Origin: DASUPK01 sp963724665
GTDB lineage: Bacteria; Actinomycetota; Thermoleophilia; Solirubrobacterales; 70-9
Assembly: GCA_963724665.1 (NCBI GenBank)
Contig: CAVRVH010000007.1
Coordinates: forward strand, 992,001-1,056,000
Reading direction: 5' to 3'
Length of the DNA stretch: 64,000 nucleotides
The notes below the pieces were generated by a model, which saw only the letters and a list, made by a program, of their open reading frames with translations, did not search any database and had not been told where the DNA came from. Made by a program: the position numbers and the translations under genes. Of the stretch, positions 46,503 through 55,074 are shown one piece after another. Every line of letters starts with the position of its first letter. Positions within the stretch are counted from its first letter, which is position 1.

Positions 46503-47934
46503 AATGCCCGCCGAACCGGGCGAGCGGGAGGTCATGGCTCGCATAGCGGCGCTTCTCCTGCTTGCCGGAGGGGTCCTCGGCGTGGTCACAGTGCTCGTTC
46601 CGCACCCGTCCGAGATCGACAGGGCCATCTACCTGGTGCTTGCGGGGCTCAGCTTCGCCGGCGCCGGCTCGGTCTGGGCGGTGCGCCGGCGGCTCCCGGC
46701 ATGGGGATACCAGTGGGTCAGCGCGTTCGGCGTCGTGCTGGTGGGACTGACCGTCTACTTCTCCGGCGACCACACGGGCGGCGCGGTCGAGAACGAGCTT
46801 CTCTTTCTGTGGCCGATCCTCTACGCCGGCTACTTCTTCTCGAGGCGAGGGATGGCCATCCAGCTCGGGCTCGTTGGGCTCGTGTACGGAGCCGCGCTGG
46901 CGGCGCTCGACGTCGGCGACCAAGGAATCGCACGCTGGATCGGCGCGATGGGAACGCTGGTCGCGGCGGCGGTCTTCGTCAAGTACCTGAGAGAGCGGAA
47001 CGACAGGAACCGCTCCCTGCAGGAGGCGACAATCGAGTCGACCACCGACGGGATCCTCGTCGTGGACGGCGATGGAGTCTGGGAGGTCTTCAACCGGAAG
47101 TTCATCGAGATGTGGCGGATTCCCGACGAAATCGTCCGCGCACGGGATGACGACGCCGCGATCGAATTCGTGTTGGACCAACTCGAGGATCCCCCCGCGT
47201 TCGTATCGGGGATCCGTGACCTCTACGGGACACCCGACTCGGAGAGCTTCGACGAGCTCTACTTCAAGGATGGCCGCGTCTTCGAACGGTACTCACAGCC
47301 GCAGCGAGTCAACGGGCGCAGCGTTGGCCGCGTCTGGAGTTTTCGCGATGTCACCCAGCGGAAGCTGGCGGAGGCCCGTCTACAGCATCTTGCCGATCAC
47401 GATGCCCTCACGGATCTCCTCAACCGAAGGCGGTTCGAGCAGGAGCTCCATCGGGAGATCGCACAGTCAGGCCGCTACGGACGCGGTGGAGCACTGCTGC
47501 TGCTCGACCTCGACAACCTCAAGCAGGTGAATGACACCCACGGCCACCACTGGGGAGACGAGTTGATTCGCAGCGCGGCCAGACTGCTGGGCTCGCGCAT
47601 TCGCTCCAGCGACACCCTTGCCCGCCTCGGCGGCGACGAGTTCGCGGTGCTGCTGCCCGAAGCCGACGAGCTGCGGGCGCGGAAGCTCGCCGAGGAAGTG
47701 CTCGAGATCTTTCGCCGCCATTCGATCCAGGCAGACGAAGGTGTGCTCGAGATCAGCACCAGTATCGGAGTGGTCGAGCTCGACGCGCTGGGCGCATCTG
47801 GACAGGAGACGCCGTTGGTGGCCGCGGATTGCGCGCTGTATCGGGCAAAGCATGAGGGTCGCAACCGGCTGGCCGTCTATGACTCCGCGATGGACGGCAT
47901 CAAGCCGAACGGCGGAGCAGCCGGGAACCGCTAG
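46495..47934 (+). CDS. Membrane-anchored PAS-GGDEF diguanylate cyclase
   Basis: A 479-residue protein. About residues 15-165 hold five to six hydrophobic segments (IAALLLLAGGVLGVVTVLVP, AIYLVLAGLSFAGAGSVWAV, WVSAFGVVLVGLTVYF, WPILYAGYFFSRRG and others). A PAS domain (about 175-300: LQEATIESTTDGILVVDGDG ... VWSFRDVTQRK) is followed by a GGDEF domain from HDALTDLLNRRRFE, with an intact active site RLGGDEFAVLL and an RSSD inhibitory site five residues before it. It should make cyclic di-GMP in response to a membrane or PAS-sensed cue. No EAL domain. ATG 46504 (MPAEPGERE) is an alternative start outside the hairpin stem. Confidence 0.93.
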   Translation: MEPMPAEPGEREVMARIAALLLLAGGVLGVVTVLVPHPSEIDRAIYLVLAGLSFAGAGSVWAVRRRLPAWGYQWVSAFGVVLVGLTVYFSGDHTGGAVENELLFLWPILYAGYFFSRRGMAIQLGLVGLVYGAALAALDVGDQGIARWIGAMGTLVAAAVFVKYLRERNDRNRSLQEATIESTTDGILVVDGDGVWEVFNRKFIEMWRIPDEIVRARDDDAAIEFVLDQLEDPPAFVSGIRDLYGTPDSESFDELYFKDGRVFERYSQPQRVNGRSVGRVWSFRDVTQRKLAEARLQHLADHDALTDLLNRRRFEQELHREIAQSGRYGRGGALLLLDLDNLKQVNDTHGHHWGDELIRSAARLLGSRIRSSDTLARLGGDEFAVLLPEADELRARKLAEEVLEIFRRHSIQADEGVLEISTSIGVVELDALGASGQETPLVAADCALYRAKHEGRNRLAVYDSAMDGIKPNGGAAGNR

Positions 47935-48299
47935 AGGGCCTTTGCCGGCGACAACGCTGACCGACAGGTCACGCCGCTCGCCTTCGACTCCCCGACCTTT
48001 GCCTGCACCACGGTCGCGCCCTGCAGCTGTGAGCTGAAGACCCACTTGCCCTTGCCGTTGGTGCGGTTGTCCGCGTAGTCGATCGGCCCCCGCTCGGGCG
48101 CGACCTCGATCAGCAGCACTTTCCGGTTCGGGACGCAGGCCGGCTGCTTGCTGATCACCCGGCCGTGGAACGGCGGCCCGCCCGCGACCTTTAGCGCCAC
48201 CCGGCTGGCGGCCGACTGCCCGGCGCCCGCGGGGACGGCCAGCGCGGCGGCGCATACGACCCCCAATGGCACCATCGCGAATCTCCGTATCGACCTCAT
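47931..48299 (-). CDS. Small secreted protein of unknown function
   Basis: A 122-residue protein with a clear Sec signal (MRSIRRFAMVPLGVVCAAAL, cleavage after AGA about residue 26). The mature part is strand-rich (ALKVAGGPPFHGRVISKQ, RKVLLIEVAPERGPIDYADN, GKWVFSSQLQGATVVQAKV) and has two Cys (PACVP, VTCRS) that could form a disulfide. The NRTNGKGKW turn looks like an immunoglobulin-like or carboxypeptidase-regulatory-like beta sandwich. Its stop shares a CTAG with the convergent GGDEF gene. Confidence 0.7.
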   Translation of the reverse strand: MRSIRRFAMVPLGVVCAAALAVPAGAGQSAASRVALKVAGGPPFHGRVISKQPACVPNRKVLLIEVAPERGPIDYADNRTNGKGKWVFSSQLQGATVVQAKVGESKASGVTCRSALSPAKAL

Positions 48300-48378
48300 G
48301 CGAGTCCCCTTTCAGATCCGGTCCCGGCAAGCCTAATGGCGCCTGGGCTGGGATACTCATTTCCAAGGAGGAGGGGTG

Positions 48379-48792
48379 ATGTCGGAGGAGCTCGTAAAGC
48401 TGGTGGAGAAGGGCTACGAGGCCTGGAACGAGGGCGACCGGAGCTGGGTGCTCGACCACATGTCACCGGAGGTTGAGTGGATCACCCCCGAGGACGATCC
48501 GGACCCCGGCACCTACCACGGCTACAAGGGCGTCGAGCACTACTGGTCGCAGTGGCGGGCCGCGGTCGGACAGCTGAATTTCAAGATCGAGGAGCTGATC
48601 GACGCCGGCCAGTCCGTCGTGGTCGTCGCCCGCCGCCAGGGCAAGGGGGAGCACAGCGGCCTCGAGATCTCGGACCGGGTGATCCAGGTCTACGACTTCG
48701 AGGACGGGAGTTGTGTTCGCGTGCGCGAGTACTACGACCGGAGCGCGGCGCTCGGCGCCGTCCGCGGCGACCGCACCAGTGCAGGCTCCTGA
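48379..48792 (+). CDS. SnoaL/NTF2-like protein (copy 1)
   Basis: A 137-residue cone-shaped NTF2-fold protein. A very strong ribosome-binding site (AAGGAGGAGG, 48365-48374) precedes ATG 48379. Conserved segments: KGYEAWNEGDRSWVLDHMSP, VEWITPEDDPDPGTYHGYKG, HYWSQWRAAVGQLNFKIEEL, VQVYDFEDG-like VIQVYDFEDGSCVRVREYYD. Members of this fold are hydrolases, cyclases or isomerases of small hydrophobic compounds, or binding proteins. It overlaps the GMC oxidoreductase start by 14 bases. A clear paralogue lies on the other side of that gene. Confidence 0.85.
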   Translation: MSEELVKLVEKGYEAWNEGDRSWVLDHMSPEVEWITPEDDPDPGTYHGYKGVEHYWSQWRAAVGQLNFKIEELIDAGQSVVVVARRQGKGEHSGLEISDRVIQVYDFEDGSCVRVREYYDRSAALGAVRGDRTSAGS

Positions 48793-51157
48793 GCTGACAG
48801 CTCCAGAGCGCCGACTGGAGCTGGCGCTCGGCTTCTTCACCGTCTTCTTCCTCGCCCAGGCCCTTCTCTATCCCGTCCTCGGTCTCTTCGCTTCCGCGGA
48901 GTTTCCGTTCGTCGCCAACTCCTTTGCCAAGGACGGCCTCTTCTGCGTCCTCTGCTTCATCGCCGCGGGCAACGTGCGCCAGAACGGCTGGGCGACCCAG
49001 CTGGTCGTCCTCGGTCACGTCCTGATCGTGGCCGCGCTCCTGCTGATGCTGGCGTTCGGCAACCACGACAGCGTCGACCACACCTTCGGCTCTCCTCTCG
49101 GCACCAGTCTGAGCCCCACGCTGCAGCTGCTGATCTGGGCCGTGGCGGCGACATTCGTGGCCGTGGTGCTCGCCGTCCTCCAGCACTCCGCCGTCAAGGG
49201 CCGCTACGGGCTCAAGTATCTGTGGCCGCATCAGTTCACGACCGCGACCGCCCTGGCCGAGGTCCTGGTGATGGGGCCGGACGAGGTGCTTACTCCAGAA
49301 CAGATCGCATCCGGGGTCGATGACTTCCTCGACTCGATCACTGCCCGGAACAAGAAACTGGCGGCGCTCGCCTTCACCGCGCTCACGGTCTATCCCCTGC
49401 TCCGCCTGCGTCCCCCGTTTGCACTGATGCCGGCCGATCGCAGACTGGCGTTCATCGAGCGCTGCTTCTTCACCGATGTGATCGAGCGCCGGCTCCCAAG
49501 CCCGCTGCGCAAGCTCAGTCAGGGGATCCTCGCCGGCGCGCAGCAGATGGTGATCATCGGCTACTACGGCGATCCACGCACGGCCGCCTCGACCGGCTAC
49601 GTCCCGTTCTCGAAGCGCAAGCGCTACGAGAAGGTCATCAAGAGGGTCGGCAAGCTCGCCACCCTCGAGGTGAGCGAGCCGAACGAGGTCGACGCCGAAC
49701 GAATCACTGCCGACGTCGCGATCGTCGGCAGCGGCGCGGCCGGGTCGGTCCTCGCCTACCGGCTCGCTGAGGCCGGCCGGGAGGTCGTCCTGCTGGAGGG
49801 CGGCAAGTACGTCAACCCGCGGGACTTCAGCGAGGACGAGCGCGTGCAGTTCGCCAACCTCTTGAACGACGGCGGCCTGCAGATGTCGACGGACACTCGC
49901 TTCCAGGTACTGCAGGGCAAGTGCGTCGGCGGCAGCACCGTGGTCAACAACGCGGTCTGTTACGACATCCCAGCTCACACCCTGCAGCGCTGGAACGACA
50001 CGGATGGCCTAGACGCCGGCATCGACGAGGACCGTTTTCTGAAGTCGTTCGATCAGCTGCGCGAGTGGCTCCCCGTCTACAGCCAGGAGGACAACAAGTA
50101 CCTCGAGAAGGGCGGCGACAAGATGGCCGAGGGGATCAAGGAGCTCGGCCTCGACGGTGAGGGCGGCGTGGTCGACGCCAACATCAAGGACTGCCTCGGC
50201 TCCGGCTACTGCAACATCGGCTGTGCCTACGGCAAGAAGCTGTCGGCGCTCGACAACATCCTGCCCCGCGCCCAACGGGACTTCCCGGGAGCCGTCCGGA
50301 TCTTCAGCGAGTGCCTGGCCGAGTCGATCCGCACGCGCGGCAAGCGAGCGACCGAGGTTCGCTGCACGCTCTCGGATGGACGCACCGTCCGAGTCGCGGC
50401 CAAGACGGTGATCGTCTCCGGCGGCGCCCTGGCGTCGAGCCTGCTCCTCCAGCGCAGCAATCTCGGTGGAAAGCTCGCCGGCACAGGCCTCTCGTTCAAC
50501 GTCGGCGCGCCACTGACGGCCGAATTCGAGAAGAAGCTCAACTCGTTCGACGGCCTTCAGATCAGCCACGGCTACCGCCCCACGGGCGAGGACCAGCTCA
50601 TCCTCGAGTCCTGGTTCAACCCGGTCGGGACCCAGGCGCTGCTGATGCCGGGCTGGTTCTCCGATCACTTTCACAATATGCGCCGCTACGCCTACCTGAG
50701 CTGCATCGGCGTGGTGGTCGGATCGCAATCGAATGCCACCATCAAGCCCGGCTTCCGCGGCAAGGGCATGAAGCTCGACTACGAGCCCGCGGACTCGGAC
50801 CTGAAGCGGCTGCTCAAGGGGACGAAGCTCGCGGCCCGGATTCACTTCGCGAGCGACGCGCTGCGGGTGATGCCGATGACCTTCCGCTCGATCTCCTTCA
50901 CCTCCCTCGAGCAGGTCGACGAGCTCGACGACATCGTCCGAGACAACACCGACATCGGGCTTCACACCTCACACCCGCAGGGCGGCAACGCGGTCAGTCG
51001 CGATCCCGCGAAGGGGGTCGTCGACGAGCGCTTCCGCGTCCACGGGATGGAGAACCTCTACGTCTGCGACGCCAGCGTCTTCCCCTCGTCGGTAACCGTC
51101 AACCCGCAGCTCACCGTCATGGCCGTCGCCGACTACGCGGCGGCCGGCATCGAATAG
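48779..51157 (+). CDS. GMC-family oxidoreductase fused to membrane and gluconate-dehydrogenase-subunit-3-like regions
   Basis: About 792 residues from GTG 48779. Residues about 10-140 contain four membrane spans (LGFFTVFFLAQALLYPVLGL, FCVLCFIAAGN, QLVVLGHVLIVAALLLMLAF, LLIWAVAATFVAVVLAVLQH). About 145-290 resemble the small subunit 3 of gluconate 2-dehydrogenase (LTPEQIASGVDDFLDSI, AGAQQMVIIGYYGDPRTAAS). From about 317 a GMC flavin domain begins DVAIVGSGAAGSVLAYRLAE, with GKCVGGSTVVNNAVC, and ends with HTSHPQGGNAVSRDPAKG (catalytic His) and VNPQLTVMAVADYAA. Probably a membrane-bound alcohol or sterol dehydrogenase feeding electrons to the membrane; the substrate is unknown. Confidence 0.88.
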   Translation: MQAPELTAPERRLELALGFFTVFFLAQALLYPVLGLFASAEFPFVANSFAKDGLFCVLCFIAAGNVRQNGWATQLVVLGHVLIVAALLLMLAFGNHDSVDHTFGSPLGTSLSPTLQLLIWAVAATFVAVVLAVLQHSAVKGRYGLKYLWPHQFTTATALAEVLVMGPDEVLTPEQIASGVDDFLDSITARNKKLAALAFTALTVYPLLRLRPPFALMPADRRLAFIERCFFTDVIERRLPSPLRKLSQGILAGAQQMVIIGYYGDPRTAASTGYVPFSKRKRYEKVIKRVGKLATLEVSEPNEVDAERITADVAIVGSGAAGSVLAYRLAEAGREVVLLEGGKYVNPRDFSEDERVQFANLLNDGGLQMSTDTRFQVLQGKCVGGSTVVNNAVCYDIPAHTLQRWNDTDGLDAGIDEDRFLKSFDQLREWLPVYSQEDNKYLEKGGDKMAEGIKELGLDGEGGVVDANIKDCLGSGYCNIGCAYGKKLSALDNILPRAQRDFPGAVRIFSECLAESIRTRGKRATEVRCTLSDGRTVRVAAKTVIVSGGALASSLLLQRSNLGGKLAGTGLSFNVGAPLTAEFEKKLNSFDGLQISHGYRPTGEDQLILESWFNPVGTQALLMPGWFSDHFHNMRRYAYLSCIGVVVGSQSNATIKPGFRGKGMKLDYEPADSDLKRLLKGTKLAARIHFASDALRVMPMTFRSISFTSLEQVDELDDIVRDNTDIGLHTSHPQGGNAVSRDPAKGVVDERFRVHGMENLYVCDASVFPSSVTVNPQLTVMAVADYAAAGIE

Positions 51158-51172
51158 GTTCGTTCCGTCGAG

Positions 51173-51571
51173 ATGGCAGTCGACCGCGTCAATCTGGTCA
51201 GGGAAGGGTTCGAGGCATGGAACTCCGAGGACCCCAATTGGGTGCTCAACCACATGAGCCCGGACGTCGAGTGGGTCGCGCCTGAGCGCGACCCGTTCCC
51301 CGGCACCTACAAGGGCTTCGAGGGCGTGCAGGTGTTCTGGAACCGCTGGCGCAATGCCGTCGGACAGCTCAAGTTCGCCCCCGAGGAGATGATCGACGGC
51401 GGCGACCACGTCGTCGTCATCGCCTTTCGCTGGGCCCGCAACGACATCACCGGCCTGCAGATCTCGGACAAGATCGCCCAGGTCTTCAGCTTCGACGAGA
51501 ACGACAAGTGCATCCGCGTCCAGGAGTTCTACGACCGCGGCGCCGCGCTCAGAGCTGCCGGACTCGAATGA
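51173..51571 (+). CDS. SnoaL/NTF2-like protein (copy 2)
   Basis: A 132-residue paralogue of the protein encoded at 48379: REGFEAWNSEDPNWVLNHMS, VEWVAPERDPFPGTYKGFEG, VFWNRWRNAVGQLKFAPEEM, IAQVFSFDENDKCIRVQEFY. By eye roughly half the residues are identical, including the paired Trp, Asp and Glu in the cavity. It begins 16 bases after the GMC gene, so the order is NTF2, GMC, NTF2. The pair may act on the substrate or product of the oxidoreductase. Ends three bases before the stop of the convergent DUF2207 gene. Confidence 0.85.
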   Translation: MAVDRVNLVREGFEAWNSEDPNWVLNHMSPDVEWVAPERDPFPGTYKGFEGVQVFWNRWRNAVGQLKFAPEEMIDGGDHVVVIAFRWARNDITGLQISDKIAQVFSFDENDKCIRVQEFYDRGAALRAAGLE

Positions 51572-51574
51572 CGG

Positions 51575-53398
51575 CTACCAGCCGCCTCCACCGCCGCCGC
51601 CGAAGCCGCCGCCTCCGCCGCCACTGAAGCCCCCACCCCCGCCGCCGCTCGACGACTCCGGAGCGACCTGCGAGGAGAACCCGGAGCCAAACGCGCCGCC
51701 GTCGAAGGTGGAGCCGATATAGGCGCCAGACAGATAGCCACCGGCCCAGGAGCCATCGGCGCTCTGGAGGACCGGCTCCGGGATGCGACCCGACTTGATC
51801 ATTCGATCGGCCGTCCCGAAGGCGACACCGTAGATCAGGATCCGCTTCCAGAGCTTGAGCGTTGCGGGCGGGTCGTCATCGAGGCGCGGGAAGTCGCCCG
51901 TCCAGCGCTGGAACGCCTCCCACTTCGCGGCGCGCTCCCGGTACTCGGGGGTGAGCCGCTTCAGGCGGCGCGCCGGGAAGAAGGCGACGATCGCGACGCC
52001 GGCCGCCCCGATCGCCGCAGTGACGAACCAGTGGTGCTCGACGTTGTTCTGAATCAGGCAGATCCCGCCAACCAGGACGCCACCGATCACAGCGATGAGC
52101 AGGCTGAGCGGATTCAAGTTCCGGTCCCAGACGAGCTGCCCCCAGTCGGCCTTATTCAGGGAGTTGGTCATGTTCTCCCAGCGAGACCGCCAGGTGGCGC
52201 TGTGCTCCGGGATACGGTCCTTCATCTCGCTGATCGGAACCGACTCGTCACCGATGAGCTCGTCGAAGAAGGTCAGGGTGTCCTGCTCGTACGTCTCGAT
52301 CTTGGCGGCCGGCCGCTTCTTCGACTTTGCGATCGCCAAATCCAGCTTCTCGTCGCCGGTCGTCGCGTTCTTGGTGTCGTAATAGCCGCGCTCGACCAGG
52401 TCGAGCAAAGTCGCCAGCACGGTGTTGTTCGAGTCCTCGCCCTCGTGCGCCAGTCCGTAGGCGAGTGCCGGACCTGCGTCATCCGGTGGCTCGGGCACGT
52501 ACTTCCCGGTCGACGTCGGGTGCTCCCGCGTCAGCCAGAGCATCAACGCCAGGATCAGCAGCAGGACCGCGGTGATCAGAGCCGCAAGCAGCTCGGCGTG
52601 ATGAGCGATGAAGCGCTTGGCCTTGTTCCACGGCTTGTTGAAGTCGTCCGTCGCCTTCTGCTCCGCCGCCGAGATGCCCAGGAAGCCCGGTCCTGAATGG
52701 GTCTTGGCCCCGTCCACGTTCTGGCCGGGCTGCCGCGGAACAGTCACCCGCAGTTCGACGTACTGATGCGCGGGGATGCCCGAGGCTGCCAACCCAGCGA
52801 CGCCCGCAGCGCGCACGGTCTTCGCCTCGACGGACCGCGGCGACGCCCACACCGCATAGGTCCGATCGCTGGGATCGAGCAAAGGGCTCTTGAGGCGCGC
52901 GGTGAGGTGGTCGAGGCTGAAGTCCCACTGATCTCCCCAGACCCGAGCATTGACGTCGAGCACGTCGTCGTAAGCGTCGACCGCCTTGTCGACCCGGTAG
53001 GAGACGACGAACGTGCGCTGCTCGTCGCTGGCAACCGGATGCCACACGATTCGGATGCCGTTTTGGCCGGGAATGTCGGTGACTCCGAACGTACCCCTGA
53101 CGTCGATGCAGCCATAGGTGGTGCAGCCGCCGGGGCGGTAGACCTGGTTCCCCTCGCGGACGCTGACGCTGTTCGGATCGATCGTCGCGCCGCCACTGAG
53201 CGGGATGTCGCGGTAGGTCGCGTTGTAGCTGCCGCTGTAATCGACGGTGAGCCGCTCGCTCTCGACCACGCTGGCGTCCCTGGCGAGGCGAAGGGTGACG
53301 TCGGCATCGGTGACCGTGAGGCTCCGCGCCTGCGCCGCCGCCGGCAGCGCCAGGGCGGCAGCCAGCACCGCGAGCACGATGAACAGCCGTCGGTGCAT
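51575..53398 (-). CDS. DUF2207 membrane protein with Gly-rich C-terminus
   Basis: A 607-residue protein. Signal peptide MHRRLFIVLAVLAAALALPA, then an extracellular DUF2207 domain (about residues 25-240: SLTVTDADVTLRLARDASVV, YSGSYNATYRDIPLSGGATI, RTFVVSYRVDKAVDAYDDVL). A membrane span near 270-290 (LLAALITAVLLLILALMLWL) leads to a cytoplasmic part, two more spans near 440-490, and a C-terminal tail of Gly-Gly-Phe repeats ending GGGGGGW. Two Cys (GGCTTYGCID) may form a disulfide. It lies eight bases after lemA on the same strand, a common pairing. Function unknown. Confidence 0.9.
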   Translation of the reverse strand: MHRRLFIVLAVLAAALALPAAAQARSLTVTDADVTLRLARDASVVESERLTVDYSGSYNATYRDIPLSGGATIDPNSVSVREGNQVYRPGGCTTYGCIDVRGTFGVTDIPGQNGIRIVWHPVASDEQRTFVVSYRVDKAVDAYDDVLDVNARVWGDQWDFSLDHLTARLKSPLLDPSDRTYAVWASPRSVEAKTVRAAGVAGLAASGIPAHQYVELRVTVPRQPGQNVDGAKTHSGPGFLGISAAEQKATDDFNKPWNKAKRFIAHHAELLAALITAVLLLILALMLWLTREHPTSTGKYVPEPPDDAGPALAYGLAHEGEDSNNTVLATLLDLVERGYYDTKNATTGDEKLDLAIAKSKKRPAAKIETYEQDTLTFFDELIGDESVPISEMKDRIPEHSATWRSRWENMTNSLNKADWGQLVWDRNLNPLSLLIAVIGGVLVGGICLIQNNVEHHWFVTAAIGAAGVAIVAFFPARRLKRLTPEYRERAAKWEAFQRWTGDFPRLDDDPPATLKLWKRILIYGVAFGTADRMIKSGRIPEPVLQSADGSWAGGYLSGAYIGSTFDGGAFGSGFSSQVAPESSSGGGGGGFSGGGGGGFGGGGGGGW

Positions 53399-53406
53399 CG
53401 CCCGGC

Positions 53407-54003
53407 TCAGGACTTGGGCTTCTCCGCCGCAGCCCCCGTCGCGCCGTCCTGCGAGAAGCTGACCTCGGGCGTCGCCTCGGCCTCCTTCGGCGCATCGAAG
53501 AACTGGCGTGGCTCGAAGTGGAACGCGTTCGCCACCAGGACCGCGGGGAATTGCTGGATCCCCGTGTTGTAGGTCTGGACCGTGTCGTTGTAGACGCGCC
53601 GAGTGACTTGGATCTGGTCCTCGGTGTCGGAGAGCTGCTGCTGAAGCTGCTGGAAGTTCTCGGTCGCGCGCAGCTGCGGGTACTGCTCGGCAACGACGAT
53701 CAGCTTGCCGATGGCCGCGGTCAGCGCATCCTCGGCGACGGCCTGCGTGCCCGGCGCCTTTGCTGACACCGCACCGCTGCGGGCCTTGGTGACCTCCTCG
53801 AAGGTCGATTGCTCGTGCTTGGCGTAGCCCTTGACCGACTCGACCAGGTTCGGGATCAGGTCGTGGCGACGCTGGAGCGCCGTCTCGATCTGGGCCCAGC
53901 TGTTGTCGACCGCGTTGCGGCGGCCGATCGTCCGGTTGTAGACGAACCAGACGACCACCAGCACCAGAACGAGGATCCCAACGATGATCAGGACGAGAGT
54001 CAA
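53407..54003 (-). CDS. lemA: LemA-family protein
   Basis: A 198-residue LemA protein: an N-terminal membrane helix (LVLIIVGILVLVLVVVWFVY, about residues 3-22) followed by the conserved helical bundle NRTIGRRNAVDNSWAQIETA, LQRRHDLIPNLVESVKGYAK, EQYPQLRATENFQQLQQQLS and RRVYNDTVQTYNTGIQQFPA. The end (after ARQFFDAPKEAEATPEV) is acidic and disordered. LemA proteins form trans-envelope assemblies of unclear role and are commonly encoded beside DUF2207/TPM-type membrane proteins, as here. Confidence 0.95.
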   Translation of the reverse strand: MTLVLIIVGILVLVLVVVWFVYNRTIGRRNAVDNSWAQIETALQRRHDLIPNLVESVKGYAKHEQSTFEEVTKARSGAVSAKAPGTQAVAEDALTAAIGKLIVVAEQYPQLRATENFQQLQQQLSDTEDQIQVTRRVYNDTVQTYNTGIQQFPAVLVANAFHFEPRQFFDAPKEAEATPEVSFSQDGATGAAAEKPKS

Positions 54004-54040
54004 GGCAGCGAAACCGTATCGCTTGGAACGGCCACGAAGG

Positions 54041-54979
54041 TCAGGGCGTCAACACCAGCTTGCCGGTCACCCGGCCGGATTCCTGGCGGCGGTGAGCGTC
54101 AGGCGCTCGGTCGAGAGGGAACGCAGCGTCGATGTGGACGTTGAGCCGACCCGCGTTCGCCAATGACGCGAGAGACTCGAGCGCCCCGCGGTCGGGTGCA
54201 ACCAGCATTTCCGTCGCGAGCTTTCCCTGCTCCTCGGCGACGGCGCGCAGGCTCTCGGTGAGGTCGCCGGCGATCACCACAAGGCGGCCGCCGCGGCGCA
54301 GGATCCCAAGCGATGCCGTCAGGCCTTCGTCGTCCTCGCTGACCAGCTCGATCACCACGTCCACCGCCGAAATGGCCTGATCGAGAGGGCCGGCGGTGTA
54401 GTCGACCGGCTCCTCCACGCCGAGCTCACGGAGAAAGTCGTGCTTCTCAGGGCGCGCCGTCCCGATCACGTACGCGCCGCGAGCCTTCGCGATCTGTACG
54501 GCGAGGTGCCCCACCCCGCCGGCGGCCGCCTGCACCAAGACGCGATCTCCCTCCTCGACGCCGGCCTGGTCGAGCGCCTGCCAGGCGGTGAGCCCCGCGA
54601 GAGGCAGCGCACCTGCCTGTCCGTCGCCCAGCGAGTCCGGTGTCCGCGCAATGTGCTCCGTGGGAGCGATGACGTACTCGGCGTCGCAACGGGCCAATTC
54701 CGGGAACGAGGGCAACCCGAAGACACGGTCTCCCGGCTTCAACGACGTGACGGCATCCCCCACCTCCGCGATGGTCCCGGCTACGTCCCATCCGAGAATC
54801 ATTGGCGGCCGGCCCATCGCATCGGGGACCCAGGACCCCGCACGAACCTGCGTGTCGACCGGGTTGAGTCCGGCGGCCGCCATCTCGATCAGGACCTCTC
54901 CGGGGGCCGGCGCCGGCCGTTCCACCTGCTCGGACACAAGCACTTCGGGGCCTCCATGATGCGGCATCACGATCGCCTT
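54041..54979 (-). CDS. Zinc-type alcohol dehydrogenase-like / quinone oxidoreductase family protein
   Basis: A 312-residue medium-chain reductase without the structural zinc lobe. I choose ATG 54979 (MKAIVMPHHGGPEVL), the normal family start, rather than 12 codons upstream. Landmarks: APGEVLIEMAAAGLNPVDTQ, GWDVAGTIAEVGDAVTSLKP, GDRVFGLPSF, the nucleotide-binding loop VLVQAAAGGVGHLAVQIAKA (AAAGGVG, about residues 145-151), and the end GKLVLTP. Likely NADPH-dependent, reducing quinones or unsaturated carbonyls. It is divergent from the Rieske-sufB-sufD operon with 95 bases between starts. Confidence 0.9.
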   Translation of the reverse strand, partial: KAIVMPHHGGPEVLVSEQVERPAPAPGEVLIEMAAAGLNPVDTQVRAGSWVPDAMGRPPMILGWDVAGTIAEVGDAVTSLKPGDRVFGLPSFPELARCDAEYVIAPTEHIARTPDSLGDGQAGALPLAGLTAWQALDQAGVEEGDRVLVQAAAGGVGHLAVQIAKARGAYVIGTARPEKHDFLRELGVEEPVDYTAGPLDQAISAVDVVIELVSEDDEGLTASLGILRRGGRLVVIAGDLTESLRAVAEEQGKLATEMLVAPDRGALESLASLANAGRLNVHIDAAFPLDRAPDAHRRQESGRVTGKLVLTP

Positions 54980-55049
54980 CATCGGGCCCGAAGCATGACG
55001 AAGCCGCCCAGGCAACCCCTCGCGACGGCGCGCCTTCGCGATCGCTAAA

Positions 55050-55074
55050 ATCCGACCACCACGGTAGGAATAAA
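55050..55074 (+). promoter_or_regulatory. Promoter element of the Rieske-sufB-sufD operon shared with the other suf operon
   Basis: CCGACC (55052-55057), seven bases, TAGGA (55065-55069), then the GTG at 55075. The same two blocks at the same spacing, with CG conserved inside the gap, stand before the rrf2 gene (43418-43435). TAGGA could be part of a -10 box or act as a ribosome-binding site; the upstream CCGACC cannot be explained that way. Candidate Rrf2 target. Confidence 0.45.

Noticed and set aside
48581..49978. 465-codon minus-strand frame
   Set aside because: Antisense to the GMC oxidoreductase and one NTF2 gene; composition typical of a shadow frame.
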